DNA from: Streptomyces diastatochromogenes
GTDB taxonomy: Bacteria > Actinomycetota > Actinomycetes > Streptomycetales > Streptomycetaceae
Direction of reading: 5' to 3'
Assembly: GCA_026913215.1 (NCBI GenBank)
Contig: JAPTYK010000001.1
Coordinates: forward strand, 5,022,001 to 5,086,000
DNA: 64,000 nt
Position 1 is the first letter of the stretch. Every line of letters begins with the position of its first letter. The position numbers were made by a program, and so were the translations under genes. The notes under the pieces were generated by a model. It did no database searches and was not told where the DNA came from. It worked only from the letters and a program-made list of their open reading frames with translations. Of this stretch, positions 48,413-59,355 are shown in pieces.

Positions 48413-48587
48413 GGGTCCCGCCCCGGTCGGCCCGGCCGGGACGGTCCCGTGGGGTGGACGCGGTACGGAGTGCGGCTCGTCGGCGGCCCGCTTCGCGTAA
48501 CGTCGTCGTTCGCTTCTCCCGAGGCGGCGGCCACGGCACACGGCCGCCTCACCCGCACCACCACACCCACCAGGACCGGCGAACCAC

Positions 48588-51500
48588 GTGAGCTCCTCCT
48601 CCACCACCCGGCGTACGCCGCCGCACCAGGGACAGCCGTACCCGGGGCCGGGACGGCAGCGGACCCCGGGCGCGTACCGACTGGTGCGCACCACGCCGGC
48701 CCCACTGGATCCCCCTCAGCTGGACGCAGTCCAGCGACAGGTGGTTGACCACACCGGAGGACCTCTCCTCGTCCTCGCCGGACCCGGCACCGGCAAGACG
48801 ACCACCCTGGTCGAGGCCGTCGCCGCCCGCATGGAGAACGGCGCCGACCCCGAACGCCTCCTCGTCCTCACCTTCAGCCGCAAGGCCGCCGTCGAACTCC
48901 GCGACCGCATGGCCGCCCGGCTCGGCGGCCGCCGCCCGCCGCAGGCCACCACCTTCCACTCGTACTGCTACGCCCTGATCCGCGCCCACCAGGACGCCGA
49001 GCTCTTCGCCGAGCCCCTGCGGCTGCTCTCCGGACCCGAGCAGGACCTCGCCGTCCGCGAGCTCCTCGCCGGCCAGATCGACCTGGAGAAGGCGGGCCTC
49101 GGAGGCGTCCGCTGGCCCGACGAGCTCCGCGCCTGCCTCACCACCCGGGGCTTCGCCGACGAGGTGCGGGCCGTCCTCGCCCGCTCCCGCGAGCTGGGCC
49201 TCGGACCGGACGCCCTCGCCCGCTTCGCGGACCGGGTCGGCCGCCCGGACTGGAAGGCGGCGGCCGGCTTCCTCGCCGAGTACCTCGACGTCCTCGACCT
49301 CCAGGGCGTCCTCGACTACGCGGAGCTCGTCCACCGGGCCGTCCCGCTCGCCCGGGACTCCCGCCTGCCCGCGTACGACGCCGTCTACGTCGACGAGTAC
49401 CAGGACACCGACCCCGCCCAGGTCCGGCTGCTGCACGCGCTCGCGGGCGGCGGCCGCGGCACGGTCGTCGCCTTCGGCGACCCCGACCAGTCCATCTACG
49501 CCTTCCGAGGCGCCGACGTGAACGGCATCCTCGACTTCCCCGCCACCTTCGGCGGCGCGGCCGTCCGGGTCCTCCGCACCTCCCGCCGCTCCGGCGCCGC
49601 GCTCCTCGGGCGACCCGCCTCCTCGCCCAGCGGATGCCGATGCCCCGGCTCCCCGCCGACAAGGTCCGCGCCCACCGCGAACTCGCCCCGGTGCGGGCCG
49701 GCGGCCGCGCGGAGGCGTACACCTACCCCACCGCCTCGGCGGAGGCCGAGAACATCGCCGACCTGCTGCGCCGCGCCCACCTGGAGGACGGCGTCCCCTG
49801 GCAGGACATGGCCGTCCTCACCCGCGCCTCCTCCTCCCTCCCCTCCCTCCGCCGCGCCCTCACCTCGGCCGGAGTCCCGGTGGAGACCGACGCCGCGGAC
49901 ACCCCCTCCGCCACGAGCCCGCCGTGGCACCCCTACTGCTCGCCCTCAGGACGGTGGCGGGCGCTGCGGGCCCCGGCCACGGTCACCCGGGCCGCCGGGC
50001 CCGACGGGCGGCCGGGTGCCGGGATCGACATGCGGCGGGGTGCCGGGCTCGACGTGCAGCCGGGTGCCGAGTCTGGCGTGCAGCCGGGTGCCGGGCTCGA
50101 TGTGCAGCCGGATGCGGGGCCTGGCGTGCAGCGGGACGCTGAGCTCGACGTGCAGCCGGGTGCCAGGCCTGACATGCAGCGGGACGCCGGGCTCGATGTC
50201 CAGCCGGATGCCGAGCCTGATGCGCAGCCGGACGCCGGGCTCGACGTGCAGCCGGGCGCCGAGCCCGTCGTGCCCGTCGAGTCCGGGCCCGACGACGCCT
50301 GGCTTCCCGTGGAGACCGCCCTCGAACTCCTCGCCTCGCCCCTGGCAGGTGGACCCCGCCGATCTCCGTCGCCTGGGCCGGGCGCTGAGGGACGAGGAGC
50401 GCGCCGCCGGGAACAAGGTGCCGCCGCCTTCCGATGTGCTGCTCGCCCGAGCGCTGGCGCGGCCGGAGCGGCTCGCCGTCCACGACCCCGCCTATGCCAA
50501 GGGCGCCCAGCGCCTCGGCAGGCTCCTTCAGGAGACCCGTGCGCTCCTCGATGCCGGGGCACCGCAGAAGAGGCCCTGTGGGTGCTCTGGAAGGGCACGC
50601 CCTGGCCCGGCCGCCTGGAGCGTGCGGCCTCCGAGGCGGTCCCGCAGGACGCAATGCCGACCGGGACCTCGACGCCGTCTGCGCGCTCTTCGAGACCGCC
50701 GCCCGCGCCGAGGAGCGCGTCGGCGGCCGGGGCGTCCTCAACTTCCTCGAAGAGCTCGACGCCCAGGACATAGCGGCCGACACCCTCACCCGGCGGCACA
50801 CCCGCCCGGACGCGGTCCGCCTCATGACCGCCCACCGCTCCAAGGGCCTGGAGTGGGGCTTCGTCGTCGTCGCCGGCGTCCAGGAGGGCCTCTGGCCCGA
50901 CCTGCGCCGCCGGGGCTCCCTCCTCGAAGCCGACCGCATCGGCCGCGACGGCCTCGCCGAACCGCTCACCCCCGGCGCCCTCCTCGCCGAGGAGCGCAGG
51001 CTCTTCTACGTGGCCGCCACGCGCGCGCGTGACCGGCTCGTCGTCACCGCCGTGAAGGCCGCCGCCGAGGACGGGGACCAGCCCTCCCGGTTCCTCACCG
51101 AACTCGGCGCCGAGCCGAAGGACGTCCCGGGCCGCCCCGCCGCCCGCTCGCCGTCTCCGCCCTGGTCGCCGAGCTCCGCGCCACCACCGTCGACCCGGAG
51201 GCCTCGCCCGCACTCCGGGAGGCGGCCGCCGACCGGCTCGCCCGGCTGGCCGCGCTGACCGACGACGAGGGCCAGCCGCTGGTGCCGGCCGCGCACCCGG
51301 ACCGCTGGTGGGGCCTGTTCGAGCCGACGCGCGGCCCGGAGCCGCTGCGCGAGCGCGACCGGCCGGTGGCGCTGTCGCCGAGCTCCCTGGAGAACCTCGT
51401 CGGGACGTGCTCCCTCCAGTGGTTCCTGGGCCGCGAGGTCAAGGCGGCGGCCCCCGCCACCGCCGCCCAGGGCTTCGGGAACGTCGTCCACGTCCTCGCC

Positions 51501-52164
51501 GACGAGGTCGCCTCCGGGCGCACCCCGGCCGACCTCGACGTCCTCATGGCGCGCCTGGACTCCGTCTGGGACGCCCTCGCCTTCGACGCGCCCTGGAAGT
51601 CGGCGCAGGAGAAGCAGCACGCGCGCGTGGCCCTCGAACGCTTCCTGAGCTGGCACGTCATGGACCGTGGCGGCCGCACCCCGCCGCCTCCGAGCACGGC
51701 TTCGACGTGACCCTGGAGGCGGGGAGTACGAGGTCCGCATCCGGGGCTCCATGGACCGGGTCGAGACCGACGAGCACGGGCGCGCGTACGTCGTCGACTT
51801 CAAGACCGGGAAGTCGGCCCCCACCAAGGACGAGGTCGCCCACCACCCGCAGCTCGCCGTCTACCAGCTCGCGGTGCGGGAGGGCGCCCTCGACGAGGTC
51901 TTCGGCGGCGAACGCCCGGAGCCCGGCGGCGCCGAGCTCGTCCAGCTGCGGCAGGCCGCCCCGAAGAAGGAGGGCGGCGACGCCCTGCCGAAGGTCCAGG
52001 CCCAGGAGCCGCTGACCGGGGAGTGGGTCGGCGAACTGCTCGCGAACGCGGCGGGCCGGGTCCTCGACGAGCGGTTCACCCCGAGCACCGGCCAGCACTG
52101 CACGACCTGCGCCTTCCGGGCCTCGTGCAGCGCCCAGCCGGAGGGCCGCCAGGTCGTCGACTGA
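48588..52164 (+). CDS. adnA: AdnA: helicase-nuclease subunit for double-strand break resection (frame broken several times)
   Basis: GTG 48588, about 1190 residues. UvrD-like motor: Walker A LAGPGTGKTTTL, TFSRKAAVELRDR, VDEYQDTDPAQ, GDPDQSIYAFRGAD, TAHRSKGLEW and VAATRARDRLV. RecB-type nuclease near the C-terminus has VDFKTGK with HHPQLAVYQLA. A Cys cluster (GTCSLQWF and HCTTCAFRASC) suits the Fe-S clasp of these nucleases. An unusual block of eleven 24-bp repeats sits inside the motor. Frame changes near 49607, 49905, 50345, 50570, 50640, 51145 and 51690. With AdnB it resects DNA ends for recombination, as in Mycobacterium. Confidence 0.9.
50015..50278 (+). repeat. 24-bp tandem repeat (11 copies) inside adnA
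   Basis: Eleven degenerate units based on GGTGCCGGGCTCGACGTGCA plus GCCG, exactly 264 bp. They encode 8-residue units such as GAGLDVQP, GARPDMQR and DAELDVQP in frame with the downstream helicase segment (PDDAWLPVETALELLASPLAG). Confidence 0.9.
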
Positions 52165-52253
52165 GCCCGCGCCCCTCACCCGCGCGGAGTAGCGGGCACG
52201 CGCGCGCGGGTGACCCTGGTGGGCAGGGGTGTCGGGAACGCGAGGAGGCCCGC

Positions 52254-53057
52254 ATGGCGTCCCACCGAAAGCTCCGCGCCGCGGCAGTGGTCTGCGCCGC
52301 CGTCGTCACGGGGCCGTGCCGCTCGCGGCCCGAGCGGCGACCGTCCCACCCGGCGCGGCGGCCCCGCCCCGCCCCCACCCCTCCCGGATCCCTTCGCGGG
52401 CCTCACCCCCGACGAGATCGGCGAGCGGGCCGTGACCGCCACCCAGTCCGCGACCTCCTGCGCATGACCGGGAAGCTCGTCAGCGAGGGGCAGCCGCTCG
52501 GCATCGACTTCGCCGTCAACGACAAGGACGAGTGCACCGGCCTGATCAAGATCGAGGACGGCGCCGCCGAACTGCGCCGGCTCGACCACATCACCTATCT
52601 GAAGGGCGACGAGGCCTTCTGGCGGGCCTCCATGACCTCCCAGGGCATGTCGGAGCCGCAGATCTCGGCCACCATCGAACTGATCAAGGGCCGCTGGCTG
52701 AAGATCGCCCCCGGACAGGCGGGCAGCCAGGACCTCGGCGGCGTCTGCGACCTGAAGTCGCTCCTCTCCGACCTGGACAAGGACAAGGCGCAGCGCAGGG
52801 GACTGACCCGGGGACCGGACGCCAAGGTCGACGGAACCCCCGTCGCGACCCTCGTGAAGAAGAAGCCGAACGGCGAGACGACCACCGTCTCCGTCTCCGA
52901 GCGGGGCAGGACGTACATCCTGAAGATGGTCAAGGCGGGCGGCGACGAGCCCGGCGCGCTCGTGCTCTCCGACTACGACAAGCCGGTCGACGTGAAGGTC
53001 CCCCCGGCCGACGAGACGGTCGACCTCTCCAAACTGGACAGCGGCCAGCCCGCGTAA
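52254..53057 (+). CDS. Exported LppX-like protein between adnA and adnB (frame broken near N-terminus)
   Basis: ATG 52254 with GAGGAGG 6 nt upstream; about 267 residues. The N-terminal export signal (KLRAAAVVCAAVVTGAVPLAARA) is visible once a lost G near 52310 is restored. There is no lipobox Cys, so it is secreted rather than lipidated. The mature part LRMTGKLVSEGQPLGIDFAV, GAAELRRLDHITYLKGDEAFW and TTVSVSERGRTYILKMV resembles the lipoprotein at 14907. From 52465 to the stop the frame is continuous. Its position splits the adnA-adnB pair, which is adjacent in Mycobacterium. Confidence 0.75.
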   Translation: MASHRKLRAAAVVCAAVVTGPCRSRPERRPSHPARRPRPAPTPPGSLRGPHPRRDRRAGRDRHPVRDLLRMTGKLVSEGQPLGIDFAVNDKDECTGLIKIEDGAAELRRLDHITYLKGDEAFWRASMTSQGMSEPQISATIELIKGRWLKIAPGQAGSQDLGGVCDLKSLLSDLDKDKAQRRGLTRGPDAKVDGTPVATLVKKKPNGETTTVSVSERGRTYILKMVKAGGDEPGALVLSDYDKPVDVKVPPADETVDLSKLDSGQPA

Positions 53058-53087
53058 CGCCCCAGGTCAGGGACGTACGGGACCGGA

Positions 53088-56000
53088 ATGTCAGTCGGCC
53101 CCATTAGCCTCTTCGGGGTGACCGCACACCTCACCGACCCCGAGCAGCTCAAGGAGCTCCTCGGCATCCCGTTCACCCCGGAGCAGACGGCCTGCATCAC
53201 CGCGCCGCTCGCCCCGCAGGTCGTCGTGGCCGGAGCCGGCTCCGGCAAGACGACGGTGATGGCCGCCCGGGTGGTCTGGCTGGTCGGCACGGGCCAGGTC
53301 GCCCCCGAGCAGGTCCTCGGCCTCACCTTCACCAACAAGGCGGCCGGCGAACTCGCCGAGCGCGTCCGCACCGCCCTCGTCCGCGCCGGCGTCACCGACC
53401 CCGACGTCATCGACCCCGACAACCCCCGGGCGAGCCCCGCATCTCCACGTACCACGCCTTCGCCGGACAGCTCCTGACCGACCACGGCCTCCGCATCGGC
53501 CTGGAGCCCACCTCCCGGCTCCTCGCCGACGCCACCCGCTACCAGCTCGCCGCGCGCGTGCTGCGCGAAGCCCCCGGCCCGTACCCGGCGCTCACCCGCT
53601 CCTTCCCCACCCTCATCACCGACCTGCTCGCCCTCGACGCCGAGCTCGCCGAGCACCTCGTCCCGCCCGAGCGGCTCCTCGCGTACGACTCCGAGCTCCT
53701 CGACGCCCTCGCCGGGGCCCGGCTCAGCAACGCCGAACTGCGCAAGATCCCCGAGGCCGCCGCCGCCCGCCGCGAACTCCTCGACCTCGTCGTCCGCTAC
53801 CGCGCCGCCAAACGCTCCCGCGACCTGCTCGACTTCGGCGACCAGATCGCCCGCTCCGCCGAGCTCGCCACCACCCGGCCCGAGGTCGGCGCGATCCTGC
53901 GCGAGGAGTTCAGGGTCGTCCTCCTCGACGAGTACCAGGACACCTCCGTCGCCCAGCGGCTGCTGCTCTCCGGACTCTTCGGCCAGGGCCCCGCCGCCGG
54001 AGCACCGGACACGCCGTGACCGCCGTCGGCGACCCCTGCCAGGCCATCTACGGCTGGCGCGGCGCCTCCGTCGCCAACCTGGACGACTTCCCCGAGCACT
54101 TCCCCCACGCCGACGGCAGCCCCGCGAGCCGCTACTCCTCTCCGAGAACCGGCGCAGCGGCGGCCGCCTCCTGGACCTCGCCAACGGGCTCGCCGCCCCC
54201 TGCGCGCCATGCACGCGGGCGTGGAGGCGCTGCGCCCCGCGCCCGGCGCCGAGCAGGACGGCACCGTCCGCGTCGCCCTCCTCCCCACCCACGCCGAGGA
54301 GATCGACTGGCTCGCCGACTCCCTCGCCCACCTCGTACGGACCGGCCGCGAGCCCGGCGAGATCGCCGTCCTGTGCCGCACCGCCACCGACTTCCCCGCC
54401 CTCCACGCGGCCCTCGTCGCCCGCGACGTGCCCGTCGAGGTCGTCGGACTCTCCGGCCTCCTCCACCTGCCCGAGATCGCCGACCTCGTCGCCGTCTGCG
54501 AGGTCCTCCAGGACCCGGGGGCCAACGCCGCCCTGGTCCGCCTCCTCACCGGCCCCGCTGGCGCATCGGCCCCGCGACCTCGCCCTCCTCGGCCGCCGCG
54601 CCCGCCTCCTGGTCCACCGGGGCGGCGAGGAGACCGACCCCGAGCAGCGGCTCGCCGCCGCCGTCGAGGGCGTCGACCCGGCCGAGGTCGTCTCCCTCGC
54701 CGACGCGCTCGACACCTTCCTCGACTCCGGCGGCGCCGCCGACGACGGCCTCCCCTTCTCCGCCGAGGCCCGGGTCCGCTTCGCGCGCCTCGCCGCCGAA
54801 CTGCGCGCCCTGCGCACCTCCCTCGCCGACCCCTCATGGACGTGCTCCACCGGGTCCTCGGCGCGACCGGCCTGGAGGTCGAGCTCTCGGCCTCCCTGCA
54901 CGCGCTCGCGGCCCGCCGCCGCGAGACCCTCGGCACCTTCCTCGACATCGCCGCCGGCTTCGCCTCCCTCGACGGCGAGGCCAGCCTCCTCGCCTTCCTC
55001 GGCTTCCTGCGGACGGCCGTCCAGTTCGAGAAGGGCCTCGACACCGCCCTGCCCGGCGGCGAGAACACCGTGAAGGTCCTCACCGCCCACAAGTCCAAGG
55101 GCCTCGAATGGGACGTCGTCGCCGTCCCCGGCCTGGTCACCGGCCAGTTCCCGAGCTCCCGCGCCCGCGAGTCGTGGACCGCGCAGCCCCAGGTCCTCCC
55201 GCACGCCCTGCGCGGCGACGCGGCCACCCTTCCGGGCCTCGACACCTGGGACGCCAAGTCCCTCACCTCCTTCAAGAACTCCCTCCGCGACCACCAGCAC
55301 ACCGAGGAGCTCCGCCTCGGCTACGTCACCTTCACCCGCCCCCGCTCCCTCCTCCTCGGCTCCGCCCACTGGTGGGGCCCCTCCCAGAAGAAGCCCCGCG
55401 GCCCCTCGGACTTCCTCCAGGCCCTGTACGACCACTGCGCGGCGGGCCACGGCGAGATCGAGGCCTGGGCGGAGGAACCGGAGAAGGACGCGGAGAACCC
55501 GTCGCTGACAGAGACGGGGAAGGACCAGGCCTGGCCGCTGCCGCTGGACGACGAGGCGTTCGCACGCCGCAAGGAGGCGGCGGAACTCGTTCGTCACCGG
55601 TTGTGGGCAATTGTTCCGCAGGGCGGAACGGGTGGGCACAACCCCACTAGCGCGGCGCCCGACCTCCCGGACCCCGACCCCGAGGACCTCTGGCCGGAAG
55701 AGGACGAACCCATCTGGGACGAGGAAGCCCTCCCGGAGGACCTCCACAAGGATGCGGTCCCGGGTCCTCGGGGGGAGGCCCAACCGCTCACCCCGAGGAC
55801 ACGAAGACCATCGCCTCCTGGGACAGGGACCTCACCGCCCTCACCACCGAACTCCGCCGCGCCCGCGCGACCACCCGAGACGTCCTCCTCCCCGCGTACC
55901 TCTCCGCCTCCCAGGTCCTCCGCCTCGCCGCAGACCCCGACGGCTTCGCGCAGGAGCTGGCCCGGCCCATGCCGAAGGCGCCGCAGCCGGCGGCCCGGCG

Positions 56001-56499
56001 GGGCACGCGGTTCCACGCGTGGGTGGAGTCCCGCTTCGAGGAGCTCCCGCTGCCGCTGCTCGGCCCGGAGGAGCTGCCCGGCGGGGAGGAGTTCGCGGGG
56101 GAGCCGGAGATCCTCGACGAGCGGGACCTCGACGAGCTGAAGGAGGCCTTCGCCCGCACCCCGTACGCCCACCGCACCCCGTACCGCGTCGAGGTCCCCG
56201 TGCACCTGTCCCTCGCGGGCCGGGTCGTCAGGGGCAGGATCGACGCCGTCTACCGGGACCCGGACTCCGGGGCGTACGAGATCGTCGACTGGAAGACCAG
56301 CCGGGAACGCTCGGCGGATCCGCTCCAGCTCGCGATCTACCGGCTCGCCTGGGCCGAGCAGCACGGCCTGGCGCCGGAGGAGGTGGCGGCCGCGTTCGTG
56401 TACGTCCGGACGGGTGAGGTGGCCCGCCCCGCCCGCCTGCCGGGCCGGGCGGAGCTCGAAGCCATCCTGCTTGACGGGGCACCCCCGGACGCCGGATAG
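53088..56499 (+). CDS. adnB: AdnB: second helicase-nuclease subunit (frame broken several times)
   Basis: About 1137 residues from ATG 53088 (GTG 53118 is an alternative). UvrD-like motor: VAGAGSGKTTVMAARV, TFTNKAAGELAERV, LLDEYQDTS, GDPCQAIYGWRGAS, LTAHKSKGLEWD and VTFTRPRSLL. Nuclease: RRGTRFHAWVESRFE, then GRIDAVYRD and IVDWKTSRE, with LQLAIYRLAW. The stretch from 54830 to 55795 is intact. Breaks lie near 53430, 53995, 54140, 54200, 54560, 54830 and 55800. The leading motor of the AdnAB complex in mycobacterial studies. Confidence 0.9.
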
Positions 56500-56508
56500 G
56501 CTCGGGGC

Positions 56509-57916
56509 ATGAGCGAGACCCCGGACAGCGCCGTCCGCACCGTACGCACGTACGTCGAGCAGCACCGCGACGCCTTCCTCGGCGACCTGGCCGAGTGGCT
56601 GCGGATCCCTTCCGTGTCGGCCCAGCCGGACCACGCGGCGGACGTGCGGCGCAGTGCCGAGTGGCTCGCGGCCAAGCTCACGGAGACCGGCTTCACCACG
56701 GTCGAGGTCTGGGAGACGGACGGCGCCCCGCGGTCTTCGCGGAGTGGCCCTCCGGGGACCCGGACGCCCCGACGGTCCTCGTCTACGGTCACCACGACGT
56801 GCAGCCCGCGGCCCGCGAGGACGGCTGGCACACGGACCCGTTCGAGCCGACGGTGGTCGACGGCCGGATGTACGCGCGCGGGGCCGCGGACGACAAGGGG
56901 CAGGTGTTCTTCCACACCCTCGGCGTCCGCGCGCACCTCGCCGCGACCGGCCGCACCGCGCCCGCCGTCACCCTCAAGCTGCTGATCGAGGGCGAGGAGG
57001 AGTCCGGCTCCCCGCACTTCCGGGAGCTCGTGGAGGCGCGCGCGGACCGCCTCGCCGCCGACGCCGTGATCGTCTCCGACACCGGCATGTGGTCCGAGAC
57101 CACCCCGACCGTGTGCACGGGCATGCGCGGGGTCGCCGACTGCGAGATCGAGCTGTACGGGCCCGACCAGGACATCCACTCCGGTTCCTTCGGCGGCGCC
57201 GTGCCGAACCCGGCGACCGTCGCGGGCCGGATCGTCGCCGCCCTCCACGACGAGCACGAGCACGTGGCGATCCCCGGTTTCTACGACGGCGTGACGGAAC
57301 TCACCGAGGCCGAGCGGGCCCTCGTCGCCGAGCTGCCCTTCGACGAGGAGGCCTGGCTGCGCACGGCCAAGTCGCACGGCACCCTCGGCGAGGCCGGCTT
57401 CACCACCCTGGAGCGGGTGTGGGCCCGGCCGACCGCCGAGGTCAACGGCATCGGCGGCGGCTACCAGGGCCCCGGCGGCAAGACGATCGTCCCCGCCGGC
57501 GCCCAGCTGAAGCTGTCGTTCCGGCTGGTCGCGGGCCAGGACCCGGCCAAGATCGAGCTCGCGGTACGGGACTGGCTCGCCGGACTCGTCCCCGCCGGCA
57601 TCCGGTACGAGATCGTCTTCGGCGCCCCGACCCGCCCCTGCCTCACCCCGCTCGACCACCCCGCGCTCACGGCGGTGGCCGGGGCCATGAGCAGGGCCTT
57701 CGACGGCGCCAAGGTCCGCTACACCCGCGAGGGCGGCTCCGGACCGGCCGCCGACCTCCAGGACGTCCTGGAGGCGCCCGTCCTGTTCCTCGGCATCTCC
57801 GTCCCGTCCGACGGCTGGCACGCCCCAACGAGAAGATCGAGCTCGATCTCCTCATGAAGGGCGTCGAGACGACCGCGTACCTGTGGGGCGACCTGCCCGC
57901 CGCCCTCGCGCGCTGA
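56509..57916 (+). CDS. M20-family dipeptidase (frame broken twice)
   Basis: ATG 56509, about 469 residues. Zinc peptidase: VYGHHDVQP, ARGAADDKGQ (bridging Asp), LIEGEEESGSPHF (general base Glu) and MWSETTPTVC. The C-terminal PSDGWHAPNEKIELDLL holds the last metal ligand His. VCTGMRGVADCEIELYGP marks M20 dipeptidases of the actinobacterial type. One-base losses near 56733 and 57826. It begins 9 bp after adnB and is followed by nudC, so probably in the same transcript. Confidence 0.9.
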
Positions 57917-57951
57917 ACCCACACACCGATCCGGGGGAGTTGGAAGCACCT

Positions 57952-58896
57952 GTGAGCACCTTGAAGAACGCGTCAGCGGACCGCCCGATCTCGCTCACCG
58001 CCCCGAGCGGCATCGACCGCGCCGCCCACCACCGCCTCGACGAGGCGTGGCTGGCGGCGGCCTGGAGCCACCCCACGACCCGGGTCTTCGTGGTCTCGGG
58101 CGGGCAGGTGCTGATCGACGACACCCCGACGGGCGCACGGAGATCGTCATGACCCCGGCCTTCGAGGCCCCGGTCACCGAGACCCACCGCTACTTCCTGG
58201 GCACGGACGCCGAGGGCGTCTCGTACTTCGCGCTCCAGAAGGACTCCCTGCCGGGCCGCATGGACCAGTCGGCGCGCCCGGCCGGGCTGCGCGAGGCCGG
58301 TCTGCTCCTGTCCGACCGGGACGCGGGCCTGATGGTCCACGCCGTCGCCCTGGAGAACTGGCAGCGCCTCCACCGCTTCTGCTCGCGCTGCGGGAGCGCA
58401 CGGTCGTCGCGGCCGCCGGCCACGTCCGCCGCTGCCAGGCCTGCGGCGCCGAGCACTACCCGCGCACCGACCCGCGGTGATCATGCTGGTCACCGACGAC
58501 CAGGACCGGGCGCTCCTCGGCCGCCAGGTGCACTGGCCGGAGGGCCGCTTCTCGACCCTCGCCGGCTTCGTGGAGCCGGGCGAGTCCATCGAGGCGTCGG
58601 TGGCCCGCGAGGTCTTCGAGGAGGCCGGCGTCACGGTCGGCGAGGTCGAGTACATCGCCAGCCAGCCCTGGCCGTTCCCGTCCAGCCTGATGCTGGGCTT
58701 CTTCGCCCGCGCGACCTCCTCCGAGATAAACGTGGACGGCGAGGAGATCCACGAGGCCCGCTGGTTCTCCCGCGAGGACCTGGCCGCCGCCTTCGAGTCC
58801 GGCGAGGTCCTCCCGCCGTACGGCATCTCCATCGCCTCCCGCCTCATCGAGCGCTGGTACGGCAAGCCCCTGCCGAAGCCGGGCGACGCGGCCTGA
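57952..58896 (+). CDS. nudC: NudC: NAD(+) diphosphatase (frame broken three times)
   Basis: GTG 57952 with GGGGGAG upstream; about 315 residues. The zinc ribbon FCSRCG and CQACG precedes YPRTDP. The Nudix box is GFVEPGESIEASVAREV followed by FEEAGV. SQPWPFPSSLMLGF is the NAD-specific motif of NudC. It hydrolyses NAD(H) and removes NAD caps from RNA. One-base losses near 58132, 58395 and 58472. Corresponds to Rv3199c. Confidence 0.92.
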
Positions 58897-58918
58897 CCCC
58901 GCACGCCCCCGCACGAGA

Positions 58919-58947
58919 AAGCCCCCGGCCGAAACGGCCGGGGGCTT
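58919..58947. terminator. Bidirectional terminator between nudC and mycoredoxin gene
   Basis: Perfect 13-bp stem AAGCCCCCGGCCG / CGGCCGGGGGCTT with loop AAA, between convergent genes. Confidence 0.92.
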
Positions 58948-58965
58948 CGTCGTGTCCCGTGCGGG

Positions 58966-59208
58966 TCAGACGCCGATCTTCTGCTTGACCTGCGCGAGGC
59001 TCGGGTTCGTCAGGGTCGAGCCGTCCGGGAAGAGGACGGTCGGCACCGTCTGGTTGCCGCCGTTGGCCTTCTCGACGAACGCGGCCGAATCAGGGTCCAG
59101 CTCGATGTTGACCTCGGTGTACGCGATGCCCTCTCGGTCCATCTGGCTCTTCAGCCGACGGCAGTAGCCGCACCACGTGGTGCTGTACATCGTCACAGTG
59201 CCCTGCAT
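58966..59208 (-). CDS. mrx1: Mycoredoxin-1 (glutaredoxin-like)
   Basis: Intact, 80 residues from ATG 59208 with GAGGAG upstream. Active site MYSTTWCGYCRRLKSQ (C-x2-C); the cis-Pro is in NQTVPTVLFPDG. Reduces mycothiol-mixed disulfides in the cytoplasm of actinobacteria. Divergent from uvrD2, as Rv3198A is located beside Rv3198c. Confidence 0.93.
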   Translation of the reverse strand: MQGTVTMYSTTWCGYCRRLKSQMDREGIAYTEVNIELDPDSAAFVEKANGGNQTVPTVLFPDGSTLTNPSLAQVKQKIGV

Positions 59209-59355
59209 GGCCAGGCGCTCCTCTTGTTCGCGGACGGGTGCCGAGGAGGAGAACGTACGTCCTCTCCGTGCCATTCCCGGAATTCGTATGACCGGCGGCA
59301 CGTGCCTGTGGACAGCCCTCCGCACCGACCCCGGCCGACCTGGCAGCATGGCGGG

